Assembly (NCBI RefSeq): GCF_963576545.1
Contig: NC_083638.1
Coordinates: 7,268,522 to 7,332,521 of the forward strand
Direction: 5' to 3'
DNA length: 64,000 nucleotides
DNA from: Limanda limanda
Taxonomy: Eukaryota > Chordata > Actinopteri > Pleuronectiformes > Pleuronectidae
In this document: positions 20,161-34,185 of the stretch, piece by piece
Layout: the number at the start of each line of letters is the position of its first letter
Position numbering within the stretch: the first letter of the stretch is position 1
Program-made: the position numbers and the translations under genes
Notes under the pieces: model-generated
The model's input: the letters and a program-made list of their open reading frames with translations, nothing else
The model's database searches: none
Told to the model about the DNA's origin: nothing

Positions 20161-23100
20161 TGCCCTGGTATCAGAGGACGAAGTGTGATTATGTCATCCA
20201 AAGACCAATTAACCCCTGAAGCCTGTTCAGACACTGAGATTGTTGCCAGGGAAAATGATTTAATCAGAGCTACGGTGGTTTATTATTCGTTGAACCACGG
20301 CTGTAGCCAGCACTCAGAATTTAAATCCCTCTTTTGTTGTTTCTGACACAATCTGACAAATTAGTGGATTAGTTTTTGACAAATTGACCCAAACACATTG
20401 AGCTGTATTTCCTTTGGAGCCAAACAAAGGCTACAAGTGACTGATTGTCCTCTAATCGTCGGTCCGGGGGCTTTGACTCAGAGATAAATGTTTGGTTTCA
20501 AGGGTTCGGTTTAGGGAATCTTCTTGGTTTAAGTTAAGTAGACTCATTTGATTAGGCTTAAAGAAGCTTTGCTGCAGTGGCGACAATAATAAACAATCAT
20601 TTTGGTTGTGCATGTCCTCGTTAATTAATGCTACATGAACACTAGGGGCAGATACTCCCCTTGTCTCAGCACTATTTATTTAAGCGCCTCACATTCGATC
20701 TATGATGGTATTGCGATCACTTTTTCCGCTGTGATCTCAGAAGTTACCAAAGTTTAAACTCCTCCGGTCGTATTTTATTTACAGAATGGAAAACCTCACT
20801 TGTTATAGGGTTTGAGTTGCCTTGGGCCCTCTACTAGAATACTCTCATAACATACATAGTACACGTAAAGTACATAACAAGTATGTGAACAATTAAGCTT
20901 GCAACATTTCTGTCTGTCCGAACCAAAGTGTGGCTAAAAACGAGAATTTCTGCGGACTAAGACACAAAGGATTTTGACGTTGTTTTTATTGCTTCAACAA
21001 TATTTGTCCATTGATTTGAGGGAGGAGCTTTTGTTTTGCTGCTGAGTTCAAATTTAAAATCTACAGGATTTGCAAAAGCAAACACATTTTCAAGAAAATG
21101 ATGGTATGCAGACGTTTTTATGAACAAATTTCAATCCAATCAAGCTTGTACACTGTAGAATAACAACTTGAGGCCAGTGTTTCTTACCTAAAAAAAAAAA
21201 AACTGCCTTCTTACACGATCCTGGCAGCAACTGCTTCTAATAAGAGAGGATTTTTAAAAGTGCATGAAATGTAATTCTGTATTTGACATTCAAATGAAAT
21301 TAAAAAAAGTTTGAGGGATGAATGAAACGAATATGAACTCAGGTGTGAATTAACCGCTGCACTGAGGTCTGTGAACTGACAGTGACAGATCGGTTAATTC
21401 GGTATCTGGGATCTGAATTGTGCAAATGCCCCCCTAATTTTTTTCATTAACACTGAATTTGTAATATGGATGTCCTCTGTCTGTCTGGTGAAGACGGTAC
21501 TTGATTCATCAGTTTTTAATCAGGATCGGTTAAGAGACAATCACTTCAGTTGCTCAATCATACTCCCCCCCCCCCACCCTCCCCCGGCTGCTGTCCTTTC
21601 TCTCATTCCCTGTTCGCCGCCACGTTAACACTGACCAGCATTGTGTGTCTCTTTATATCGGGTAACAGTGCAAGGTAATGTGGGCAGATTGAACCAGAGT
21701 ACGATTTCTCCCTGGGACCAGGAGGCTTTTTGTCTCGTTTTGTGATCTTCCCCTGCGAGTCGTGCCCCAGCCGTCTTGACTTACCTCATTATTCATGCAG
21801 ACGCACGGTGGAGGAGAACGCTGGAGCCTTTCATCGACTTCTCCTGAAGTCAAACATACGGAGGTCGTAGGGAAAACCATTGAACCTGCCGTACCAATAA
21901 CCTGCACCTGATTCTGATATGATATCCTGTCTGTCGGTGACGTGACCCACGGGAGCAAACTCTACAACGTACTCCGCGGGGGAATATCCTTTATGTTTCT
22001 ATCGGCACTTTTAAAAGATTAAATCAACTTCTCAGCAGATATTCTCCCTTTAGTTGCCGTGCCAGGAAAGTTGAAGTTACCGGAGGGGAAGAATAAAACT
22101 CTGGAGTCCACGTCATCGGCACCAACCTGCCTTTTATTTCTCCTGAACTATAACCTTGTCTTTTGAACACAAACCCTAACTTTACGAAACTCACTCCTGA
22201 TGCTGTAACTCAAATCTACAGCCTTTGGTCATAGACACCGTGCTTATCTTTCTACCTTGGCAGTGACTGAGTTAACTGTACTCCAGTTTAAAGTCACAAC
22301 GTTTTAAATATCCTTTGATTCGGCTGAGAAAGCACAGCCGGGATTATTCCTTTCAGGCATTTCAGTGTCACTGTTATCTATTGAAGCTTTAGGTGTTGAA
22401 TTTTAATGAACAAGCTCGTCCGCAACCTCCAACAACTGCTTGCCTGAACACAGATGGTCCTTCTTGCTTCCGCTCTACTGTACATCCCCCCGTACGTTTC
22501 CAATCTGTGTACGAGTCAGTCCCGGTGGTCTGAGCCCAGGAGTCACCGGAGTGACATTTTCAGTCCTGTTCCAAACTGTCATTCTCTCTCGGGTGAAGAG
22601 GCCACAGAAGGTCAAACTGCCACAACCATTAGAGTCACAGCGTCAGCTTGAGGGAAAGATCACCTGCTCCAGGCTCAGAGCCACTCGATAAAGGCGATAT
22701 ATCAGAGCTGCTTTATGTTAGACATGGGGATCTGGTGCTTGGGAACACTTAAGAACAGATTTAAACCGGCAGTCCAGATGATCACTCAAGCTTGTCTTCA
22801 TCCTGGGAAAGGAAATGTCCAGACTCAGCCAAGTCAGTCCAAGATCGTCCTGAGCAATGTTTTCACTCTGGCTATGTGATGCAAAGTAGGCATATAACAA
22901 GCCTTAGTGTAAAGGACTGAGGTCTAAGCTCACGACTTCCTGAGCCTGAAGCAAAGACAGACTCCTTCTGCCAGAAGAGGTCGTCCTGTTTGCTGTTTGA
23001 TCACTCAGTCGCCAAGGGGCTGTAGTACTGTTTGGGAAAGAGACCGCAGAATACCTTTTGGCAGTCTGGCAGCATTGGGGCATGGGGAGTAGAAAGTTCT

Positions 23101-24429
23101 AGGTTACCACATGCTGGACATTACACTGGTGTGAGGGAGATAGTGAGGAGGGAAAGAAGTGAGTGAAATGGAAAACTCAAGGAGGCCATTGCACAGCAGG
23201 GGACACCAGTTCTCACTCTGCAGAAGTACCAGGGGTGTCAGTGGGACGAATATCTGAGGTATTTACAAGTAGAAGCAACAATATTCTGTTGTATACAAGC
23301 GTCATGAAGATAGTAAATAAAAATAGTTAATGTCAGACAGTAATAGCAAAATGTGATTAACTTCAAATAAGTTTTTGGTTCATTTTCACTTGTCAAATTG
23401 AAAGATGTGGATGTTTCCATTTTGATGGGTTGAAAAGAGAGAAAGAGTCTGAGGCCCCTGCTCGACAAATGGACCGATGCGGCCACCCATCGTCAACTCA
23501 TTTAATAATGCAATACATTATGCCAAAAGAGAAAGACACAGAAATATTGCAAGAATAGTCAATCTCACTGCTGGATATTGAAGTTTGGGACAAAAACAAA
23601 TCACAATGTGCAAATTAAACTGCAGATTTAACAGTATAATAAACAGACACCTGAAGAGAACAATTATCAGATCATATTTATGTCTTTATATATATCTGTG
23701 CAATAAACAATTCATTACTTTCCCAATAGGTCAAACATGTGAATTATCTCTACTATCATAATACGGACCTACTGGGCAGTGGTTGTGCATGAATCCATCA
23801 CATCCTGCCTCCTAGAAACTAGATAATATACACAGCTATATATATAGGAAAATAAAAAGGGAAATAAACATGATGTTGGAGATGGGAGCAGATCCAGTAT
23901 TCACCCCATGTGGGTAAAAATGAACTTAATGCATATTTTTTACGGTTGATAACTCTTAAGTTAATTTCAGCTTTCATTCACCCCCCCCCCTGTGCTGTGC
24001 AAGTTGGTACATTAAAGCTGACAGTTTTTTTTTCTCCCACAGCAATAAACAGGAGTTGAAAGATTCTAAGTTACCTAATATGAAATTGCAGAGAGTTGAA
24101 TGGCCCCACGGAGAATCAATGGATAAAGGGGAGAGAAAATATAGAGATTTGAAAAGACCCAGCAGAGAGGATGGTTATTGCACCAGCTGGAATGATTTTT
24201 CTGGGTATATTTTCTAGGTCAAAACTCACAGTGTTGGGTCCAAATCCAACTCCCAGGCAGCACACAGATTATATTTTGATGAAATTCGCCTTCTTGTTTC
24301 CATACGTACTCAAATGAAGAGTCGGACCGGGATATCACTGCGAGTGAATCATGAGATTGGAAAAATATATAAAGATAGACATCCGTGTGTATAGAGAATA
24401 CAGCTGACTATATTACCAAGCAGGTTACA
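20161..24429. other. Long non-coding stretch
   Basis: No supported gene. It includes a poly-A tract near 21190-21202, a C-rich run at about 21566-21590 and a C run near 23983-23992. No transposon was recognised with confidence. Confidence 0.35.
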
Positions 24430-24440
24430 ATATATATGTT

Positions 24441-24496
<56 letters not shown>

Positions 24497-24497
24497 A
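24430..24497. repeat. (TA)n microsatellite
   Basis: Alternating TA interrupted by single G bases (…ATATGTATATA…) over about 68 bp. Such tracts can form cruciforms and often vary in length between individuals. Confidence 0.9.
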
Positions 24498-26134
24498 TGT
24501 GTGCTTTTAATACATTATTCTAAGATAAGAAACCTTGGTTTTTACAAGGCAGGGCAATTTTATTTTGAAAAAGCACCTTTTATACACAGAGGTGGATTAA
24601 GGCTGTACAGGGACAGAATTTAGAGAAAACAATTCAAAATGTGAACGTTTTTAAACAATTTACAAGATTTAAAAAAAGTGTTATTAAAGAGATGAAAGGA
24701 TTCAAAGTGGTAAAATAAAAACAAATCATTATTAAAATACGAATAGAGAGAACTGTGTAGAGTTATAAAATAAATATTCAATGACATTGACTTTTCCAAC
24801 CTGGTTTTGACGGATGAAATAGATCGGGCATTCCTAAGATCGTCGGAGTTCCAGTGCTGTACTGAATAATGACTTAAAGCTGCTTCTCCATTAGATTTGA
24901 ACCTTGGTACCCCGAGCAGACCACTTCCAAGTGATCTCAGGGGTTATATTTATATATTTACATTTCTGTTGTGTATTTGGGAGGAGCTCTGTTAAGATAT
25001 TTAAAACTGAGAAGGAAAACTTTAAAATAGTAGTTAATTTCACTGCCGATAAAAGCATGTACACTATCTGCTGGCCTGTTACAATCTTCACAGGATTATT
25101 TCTACTTTACCTTTGGTCTCTCGCAGTAATTTGTAATTGTATGTTTGCCTTTCACCTTCATAGTGTAGGAACTGTAATTTGAGCAAATAATACAGTGTTA
25201 CCTTGATGGAAACCTGGTGATTAAAGGTTATTTCGTCCCTGTACTTGTGCACAATGCTCTACTCGGCCTTGTACTTTCCTGATGGAGTCGAAGGTTTAAG
25301 AAAACCTCAATATCTCAAACCAAGCTCCAATTCATCACAGCCAGATTCAAACCTGAGGAGTATTATGAGCTGTGAAAACCACAATTTTTTATCCTGATTG
25401 AACCCAGAATTAATTAATGTTTTTACACACAAAAGAAAAACGATGAAGGATTTCATGAAGGTCACATTTAAAATATGGATATAAATATTTCTCCTCGTTT
25501 CTTCTCACACCTGATCTCTATGTTTACACCCATACATATTCATTATCAATGTTCATAGACTGCAATAACGTTGTCTCATCTCATCAACATGCTGCGGGAA
25601 ACTTCACCGTGTGCAAATACAGAACTTCACTCCAGTCTCAAATAATAATCAGATGAGCTGGTCATAAGCTCCTAGTAGCAGAATCAACATTTACTCTCAG
25701 TTGAGTGATTTGTGGTGTTTGGATGAGTCTTTAGGTTTCAGGAGGGCAACTGGCAGCAGTCATATGTCATTTTATACCCACTGTGATTTTCCAGGCCCAA
25801 TGTATGGTCAGCTCACTGGACGGTATAGTGACAAATTAGCTTTTGAAGTCCTATAGCTGTGAAGATCACTAAGATGTAACTGCCTCTGGAAACAAGGATA
25901 TGTTTTCATTGAGGTTTGTTTTCTGTCTTATCTTTTGTAGGACTACTTAAATGAACCACTTGTGGAAGAGAAAGTCTGGAGCAGATCCAGTTAAGGCTCT
26001 TTAACACGGGTCGACGGGTCGATAGCCTTGGTGGAACTATGGGCTCTCCAAACAGCCTTCCAGGAGTAATTCGTACAAAATGTATAGAACATTCTCAAGA
26101 CTAAGCTGGTTGCCAGGCAACTTGTCTTAGTAAA
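24498..26134. other. AT-rich non-coding stretch
   Basis: No supported gene or recognisable transposon. It contains short A-rich tracts. The open frames at 24891-25182 on both strands overlap one another and match nothing I know. Confidence 0.35.
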
Positions 26135-26549
26135 GACCATAGACTCTAAATGCCGAAGGACAATGCATCTCCACTTTCTTCCACTATCCGGAAATTAAGC
26201 CAAAGTTTATCCAACGATGGAGCGACCAACTGTGAGCATCAGGGTCGTCAATCATGATGTTTCACCCTGTTTCTATAGAAACAAACAGCTAGTTAAAACC
26301 AAACCAGAAAGACAAGTAGTTGGACATACATCAGTTTGATAAGAATGGTCAAACATGTTAGAAACCATCTTTGAGAGAAAATGTATTTGTCATGTACTTT
26401 GAATTTCTAGTTTGGTCCATGTCCAATCCGCTTACAAGGAGGATGCTGGAGTCATGATCTATACCGCACCCAGCCACTAGGCGGTGATCAGGACTGTTTG
26501 GTATTAGGGGAGCTGATACTTTGTCCAATTTTATATAGAGTCTATGGTC
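26135..26549. mobile_element. MITE with perfect 14-bp terminal inverted repeats
   Basis: A 415-bp non-coding element bounded by GACCATAGACTCTA (26135-26148) and its exact reverse complement (26536-26549). The CCATAGACT...AGTCTATGG termini are familiar from an abundant fish MITE family. No transposase is encoded. A target site duplication is not obvious: the flanks read 'gtaaa' on the left and 'atgat' on the right. Diverged relatives appear near 500-830, 43395-43830 and 59560-59850. Confidence 0.7.
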
Positions 26550-29500
26550 ATGATAGAGTTTCACATATAAACGAATGAAATGGCAAATAGATCAATTTTT
26601 TCAATATGTCACCCGACATTTTAAACAAAATATGTCATACATTTCAGGGAAGAGGCGTAAAAAAAGATTCCGGTGTTAATTTCCTTGTTTTCTTTCGTTT
26701 TTGAGTATTTGTTGAACGACAGCAGATGTTCAGCTGTAAGAGATTTTCCCTAGAAATATAAACTCCCATCACTCCTCAGCTCAACATCAGCCTCAACCTC
26801 CAGCGTTTGATGTCTGAGTGTCTTTGTGTTTCCGTCTCCAGCTCCTCAGACGACCTGAGTTTTACATTAATGGCCTCTAACGGATACATCTATTAACTGG
26901 AGTCTGTGGTAATTATCAAAAACACCAACGACAACATAATAGACTCAAGATGCACGCTAATGGCCTCATAATACCTCCGTGGTTTTTCTCTAATTTCCCT
27001 TAGTCTCACCTACGGCGAAAACACATGATGAGAGCAGGGCTTTGATTGGATCCACTGAATATGAATATTCATATTCTCTCATCAAGGGCACAGCTGCGTT
27101 CATTCTTTTTGAATGGGCGGTAGAAAACATTGTTTTTCAATTTCAGATTCACAAAGGGTCCCGATGATTGTCGTCGTAACAATGAGGTGCCTCTTGTTTT
27201 GGCCGAGATTGTTAAATGATACGATCACACGCTTGTCAGGAATATCTCTGTCATAGATTAATGCTTCGCTGTCCTCACCTCACGATGAATCACAAAAGCT
27301 CCGGAAAGCTTTTGTGTTCGGAAATTAAATTTGGTCCTTGTAACTCGGGTTGGTGAGATAGGAGCTGGGATTTGGTGTGTGAACGCCCTGAAGGATTTCC
27401 AGTTGCGCACAGTCTTCACTCTTTGTTAGCTTTGGCTGAGCGCGGGGGTGGGGGGGGGGGGGGGGGAGCTGTCGTGTCCACTGTTGCATGCTGTTTGTTA
27501 AACAGAACTATTTTTGGAGTCAGACTCTCTCTTTTGTCTTCACTCCTCAAGCGAAGATAAATTAAGGAGCAGACCCTGAATAGACACGATCAATCAAAAT
27601 GCAACTTTAAAACTCACTTTCACCCTCAAATTTCAACATTAGTCAAATAAGACATAGCAATTAAATCCCACAGACATTTATTATACTTTATTATACTACT
27701 GCCATTTTTAAGCAAGGTCATGTTTTTAATATGCTTATTTTAGACGGATTGAGCCAATGCTAAATATGATGCATTGCAGTTATCAGTGCAGAACGGCTGA
27801 TGTGGAATTCCAGGGATCAACGTTGATACCAACACTCGGGGGTCAAACAATTCAGATACTGATATTTAGATTAAAAAATATTGTCCATAATCAAAACCCA
27901 GAATAAATGTAATTAAAGCTTAAGGTTTATAATTAATCTGTTTAATAGTATTAGAAATAACTATAAATAACACTTAAACTGGCAAATGCACGGAACAGGA
28001 ATTTACATTTTTCTACATTTACATACAAATACCTTTCAACATTGTTAATTCTGTAAAAATTAAATATTTTTTTGCAGCATATTAACAAGCTTTAACGCTG
28101 ATACCAACAGGCCTGGGCACAAACACAACATTTATGCATTTTCTTGTGCCTACTAAAAAGTTTAGGTGTTAGGAGCTGTTTCAATTGGATTCAAAGTGAT
28201 GCCTGTGGTCTCTCCGAAAACATCAAGCCCTGAGAATTGAACGCTGGCAGTGTCGAGGTATCAGATGTCGGATTAAGAGTAAAACCAATCTGCTGCTACC
28301 GAACAGATTCTTGTCTCCCACTGTTCACTCCTCTGACACCTTGCAAACAGCCTCCTTGTATGTTCGTGACACCTTTAAAAATCATTTTCTTCTCCAATTA
28401 ACACAAGCAAGAGAGGTCAAAAGTAACTAATTAAGCATTTTTCCATTAGCAGCACTTGTCCTCCAGGTTACTTGAGAAGTAAAATGACATTTTATAACCT
28501 GGTTTATTCTGGGAGCTGTTGTCAGGAAACAAGTTTTGTGAGATGTGGCAAAGTAAAACTCGATGAACGTGGTTTAAAAAGGTCAATAAACTAATCTGCT
28601 GCTTAACACGTTCTTGTCTTGCACTGCTCATGGCTCTGACACCTCGCTAACACTCTCCGTATGTGTTTAACTCACCTTTCTTTAAAAGCATTTTCAGAAG
28701 TCTGGAGTCTTTAGAGACTGAGGTGACCTGAGTCACATGTCGCTCTCAACAGAAGGTACATAGACTAAGTAGTTCTCAAATGAGAGAGAACTGCTTTCAC
28801 CCTGCAAGCGAAAAATATGATGCCTGTGTGGATGGTAAAAGACTTAGAGATATGATCAGGCAAAAGATTGCAAAAATACATGAATTATATTATATAAGCA
28901 ATGCATACTTCACATTTTCTGGAGGCTTGAAATTATAGTTAAATCAGAGTTAGGGGACTTGACTCGTCTTTTCAGGCAAAAAGGGGATTTGTGACAACAT
29001 TATATTTGTCTCTGATTTCCAATGTGGTAGCTACTGTCCTTCTTTTTGTGTTTGGAGGTTTTTAGATTTTTATTTTTGGAGGGTTTCTATAGACCCAGCT
29101 GCTGCAGTGGCTTTGCCCTGCTTTACAATCTTCTTTAGAAACAGACAGAGAAACATGACAAATGAGACAATTACCAGCCGCCAGGGATGGTCTCATCTCT
29201 GCTCACCGCTTCCCCTGCCTTCAACTCGCCGTGACGTCGGCCCGGCACAAACACAATATCACCCGATGATGTGGAGCTTCTGGTTCTGGCTCCTCTTCAA
29301 GCCCTCGTCGTGTGCTGTCGACCTGGAGGTGGGAAGTGAGGCACCCTGCTTTTTACAAGGAGGCCCCATTTTTCAGTGGAAAAAACTTCCTGGTGGTCTC
29401 TGAACAGCAGCAGATGTCGTGCACAGAATCGAAAGGATGTTCACCTGCACTACCTTTACAGTTGGACAAGCAACAAGGCACTTGGGCGGACTGGAGGGGA

Positions 29501-32500
29501 ATTTTTGGGGACAACACTAGGAGAATACTTTTCAATAACCAAATATGAGGAATCAGAGCAGAAAGTACTCAAAGAATCAGTCATGGCAAATACATGTAGG
29601 TTAGACGAAAGGGAATTTGAGATGAATGTCTTGTTATTTATTACGTACAGCAAGGAAATTGTGTTATTATATTGTTTGATGGTCGCTTTGTCTGTCAGAA
29701 GGATTTTGAGCAAATTAAACTTAAACTTGATCAAGAAAGAAGACCTTGGATTTATGGGCGGATCCACACAAAGGGCAACATTGCTAGAGAAGCATTTTGA
29801 TTACTTTTCTTCCCCAAACAATAATGATTAGATCTTGATGGGTGAAAAAATATGGTATATTAATGTTACAGATATTTAAGAATGTGTGCTATTTACCTGA
29901 AAATCTGGATGCAGCAGATTTAAATGTGTTTTCATAAGGCGACAGCTGGGCCTCTTGGTTATAAGTGTGTCGTGGCTAAGTGGTCTGAGGGGTTTATAGA
30001 CTTCATAGGTTTTCTTTAAATTGGCTCTCTGGAATAGACGTTAATTTTCATCTTGTGATGATGACTGATGGTGTTTCAGGGGCCTAACCTATCAATTTAA
30101 AGATGTTCTCCTGATACTATCAATCTTCGTTTAAACTGGCTAAAAGCAACAAGACCTATGTTATGTAGTTTGTTCCAAATGTTGTCTTTGCCCGTCTCTG
30201 CTGTAACTCCCAGTTTGTTCCTTCCACTTCTTATTCTGGTCACTCGTCATGGATAATGATTATTCATCGCTGTTTAGCACACGACCTCATCTGTGCACCC
30301 GAGTCATGTCACTTAGATTTTCATGAGCAGTGGGGGGGGGGGGTGAATACAACAACTCCCGTGATCCCACGCTGCTTCACAACATCATCAAACTATGTTT
30401 CTTTACATGTACGGTTTAATATTTTATCTTTTTCAACATTGTAAAGAACATATATCATTTATATTTTGTTGTTGCTTCGGGGCGTCATTTTTCCACCTTT
30501 ATTTGATGTGTGAAAGTGAGACAGGGTGACAATCCGCTGACCTCATATTTCAGTAGGAAGAGATTTATCTGCAGTTTATCTCCTGCTTTATTCACTGCCG
30601 CACAGTGAGAAGACTCAGTGTCATTGTTACTGAAGCTGCATGTAAAGAGATTAACCCAAATAAGGCCTTCGCAGAGTAATGACTCAGCACCGCTCTGAAT
30701 CAAAATCCCTTTTGAATTAGAAATGACACTTTGTCAATATGTTTTGACATATTGTCATTATAATTAATTTTTTTGATACGTTTCTCATTCGACATTGAAG
30801 TGGTGCTTAAAGGAGGACGCGAACTTTCAATCAGTCCGTCCCTCAAACACAGAGCGGCGTGCTGCGCGAGCGAGGTTAAAGAGAGTCAAGGCATTATTCA
30901 TTCATTCATCATTCTCATTAATTAATGAAAAGGAGAAAAGAGCGCTGGAGGGAAAGAGCTGAGAGGAAGGCAGACGATAGATGATCCGCAACGCACCATG
31001 ATTCTTCTTACGCAGGTCTGCTGGAAATGAAAAGGAGAAAATGGAGTAAATATGACGAGAAAAATGAGACAGCGGGAGGAAGAAAAGGTAAAAGGTTGCA
31101 GGCAGGGACTGAAAGCCAAGGGGATGGATGCCTGTGAGAATGAATAAAGAGCAAGGTGGCATAGCCTGGAGGGTTTCACTGAATTAGTAATTTAAGGGAA
31201 ATGTGGAAGATTGAGTGCGGCTGGTGAAAAGAAAGAAAGAGTGTTATCAAGGATTAACATTTCAGGTCAGAGGCGGGGAACCTTTTCACCCCCCAGGTGA
31301 ACTGTCAGCTCTCTGAAAAATGTTTTGATCCCATTACCTGGATATTCCCCACTCTGTATCTTTTCTTGCTCTTGAAAAGATTGAATTAAAGCGTAAAAAA
31401 GCGCTGAAGCATGGCAAAGTTTACTGAAATAGACCCAGACATGATGGTGAGAATATCTCAACATGACACGATGAAGAAAGGAGACAAAGAAGAGAGGAAA
31501 CCATCTAGAAATCCAGCCAGATGAGCACTTCAGAGGTCTGTGTATTAGCCATGGAGACGAGTTGCTGAATAGAGTTCTCGCTCAGTTGAGATAATTGCCT
31601 CGTCCTTACTTAGGCAGAGCTAATTTGCCTGATAATTTGAAGAGGACAGAATGAATTGCATGTTCTCTCCCGGGTCAACAGTTCACTGGGTTAATGATGG
31701 CGGTGATTGTGACCTTGTGAGCAGAACAGAAAAAGAAGAGAGCAAGAACCTCAAACCCCACATGTGAGCTGGTATGAAGAAAGCCAGTGTCTAACCCCTT
31801 TGCATGTTCCCACATTAAATGGCCAGTGGTGACTTCAAACGCATTTTCAAATATACAAATCACCCTTTGTCATTCGCCCATGTATTATCTACAATAAGTT
31901 TGAATTTTATGAATCTATGTGTGAGCGACTTGTCTCAAATCTAAGCAAAGAAGTAAAAACAAACCTGCACATCAGAAACTGTAGGTAAAGTTACCTTTCC
32001 CTTAATCTCAGGAACCAGATTTGGCGAGGAAAGAGATTTTGGTGCCAGAAGCCCCATGGTTTCTGTTTCTTGTTTGAAAGCCGGCTTTGGTCGCCCGCAG
32101 GTAGTCGAGAAACTTTCAAAAAGAAATGCGTCAGACTGCAAAGACTGAACAATGAAAGAAACCCAGATTCCTGCTTTCTTCACTGGAAACCCCAAAATAT
32201 TCACTGCTGCCCCCGGAGGCGAATTCGTCTTCCGACAATTGTCGATTGGGTCCGAGATTGTGTTTCTATTAATATGAGAAATATACGGTCTTTTCAAAGT
32301 AAATTCAGGTTTGGACATATAGCCATGGTCTAATAATAATAATAATAATAATATCAATTTAAGCAAATCACAAAAGTGGTCAAACTGGCCAGTCAGAGCA
32401 GACTGGGCTTCATTGGGAGGGGGGTCTTAAAGAGGCAGGAGCTAAGTGTTTCAGACAGAGGCTGAAAAGAGGAGCTGCAGCAAAGAACAATTTAAGGAGC

Positions 32501-34054
32501 CTGTAAACCTCTTAACGTAATAACACTTATTATAATTATGAAATAGAATAAGCAGGATACGTGTCCTTTAAATAAACTCATATAACCTCCTGTGTCTGTA
32601 CCACTTTCTTCCTCCCCATCACTTTCCACGTGTGTTGCCGTCTCAGCCCATTAGTGTGAAGATACTCTGAATTTGATCTTGCTTGATGAACCTGACAGCT
32701 CTCACCGGGTTGTTTGCTCCGTGAAGAGAGAGGAGCAACGACCTCTGAGAGTTTAATGAGGATAATAATTTTTTATTGACATTCATAAAATATTGCTGTA
32801 TACGCCAGAGTAAAAAAACAACAGAATATAAAACAGATCTTGAGTAACAGCAGTGCTGAATTGTTCGGGATGACATTCTGACAGCGAGCAAGAAATCTTT
32901 GTTGGTCACGTTATTCCAATTATTATCTTCAGAATGTTGGGACTCTGACATTTTTAGGAAGATGACAACACATTCTTTTTGCCCTTTACGAGAGAAAGAA
33001 TGACTTCAGGACTTCTTAGAATGCATTAGCTGGAATATTTTCACATGGAACATGTTCTTCTCATCATTAGTCCAAACTTTTTTGGTTTCGTATGAACCAG
33101 GATTCGTTTTGAAATATTAATGAAGCCTTTTGAGGCCAGCACAGGTCTGGCCTCTGACAGAGCATGTGTGTGGAGTCGAGCGCAAGCAAATTGGGAAGCG
33201 TGAGCTGGAGGAATTTAAATGGAGCGAGTTTTTTTTACATGTTGGAAAGTCGCCTTAGCTCCTGCTCCATCCAGCTCTGACCTCGCTTGAAACTTTTCAG
33301 GTATATGTGAACTTCACATGTTCATAGGCCACCATGTCCATCACAGGGCCTAGAGCATGGATACCGGAGCTCAACAAGTCAACCACTATGTGTGGAAAAA
33401 CATTTTGAGACGCTGTTCAGGTTCCATGATGTTTGGTCGGATAGGCTGGACTCTCTCCTTGATTTTTGGCACATGTCTGTAATTGGGGAAATGTTTAGGA
33501 TAAGTTTGGATTCAGATACCAAAAGCAGAACAACCCAAACTCAACTGTTAGTTTTTCCCAAAATTCCCTTTATAGTTGGACCCTTTTTCTTGTGTTTTTA
33601 ATAAATTCCCTTTATAACACTTGGTGCTACAAGGATAACGTAAAACACCTAAAACCATGAATCTTTGATCATGCCAACAAACCAGCAGCAACTAAACAAG
33701 TAACCAGAGAAGTTTTCCGAGCCAATTGTTTGTAGTTCAATGTCTTTCAATCCTCAGTATTCATCTAGAGCAGTTATGCTGTGATAAACAGTAACTGTCC
33801 ATCATGGTGCCGGCTATTTAGTTTACTTGGGAGAATTAACGAGGTAGCTAGAGCCAACAAGTAATTCAATCCATCCAATGTCAAATGGATAAACTTTCTT
33901 CTACTCAGTTTGTGCAGAGGGGTAGAATGCATGTTAAAATTACAGGCAGCCATGTATTTATTTTTATTTTTACTGCAAGATCATCCCAGCAGAGGCCTCT
34001 AACATTTGCATATAAATATCATTGACCCTGTATTTACTTTCCTCTCCGACACAG
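26550..34054. other. Long non-coding stretch
   Basis: No supported gene. It contains a 20-bp perfect palindrome (27057-27076), G runs near 27446-27467 and 30331-30342, an AAT microsatellite at 32332-32353, and a degraded piece of the dispersed repeat at about 29885-29960 ('aaaatctggatgcagcagattt'). A 151-codon open frame at 29376-29831 (plus) matches nothing I recognise and sits in a region open in other frames too. Confidence 0.35.
27057..27076. repeat. Perfect 20-bp palindrome
   Basis: Both halves are GAATATGAAT and ATTCATATTC with no spacer. Outside it, an inverted 9-mer pair (TGATGAGAG at about 27026-27034 and CTCTCATCA at 27075-27083) could extend a foldback structure. It may be a homodimer transcription factor site or chance in AT-rich sequence. 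Confidence 0.8.
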
Positions 34055-34185
34055 AGGAAAATGAAAACACTACATCAATCAAAGAGGAGCTTTGGGACGG
34101 AAGAGGAGAGTTATTGGAGAAGATGAAGAGACTGAGAGAAAAAGAAAGAGAGAAGGAAGTGGAGGAGGAAAGGAAGAGCAGCTCG
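34055..34185 (+). CDS. Possible internal exon, Glu/Lys-rich, unidentified
   Basis: A 131-bp open segment is preceded by a pyrimidine-rich tract ending in CACAG ('ttactttcctctccgacacag') and followed by a donor-like GTAATT at 34186. It would encode about 43 residues starting EENENTTSIKEELWDGRGEL and continuing into a highly charged K/R/E helix (EKMKRLREKEREKEVEEERK). I do not recognise the protein. If real, it is an internal exon of a spliced gene whose other exons I cannot find here. The purine-rich composition could equally be chance or a simple-sequence effect. The frame has no credible start codon of its own. Confidence 0.25.

Noticed and set aside
29376..29831. 151-codon open frame
   Set aside because: Matches no family I know, lies in sequence also open in other frames, and has no upstream promoter or splice context.
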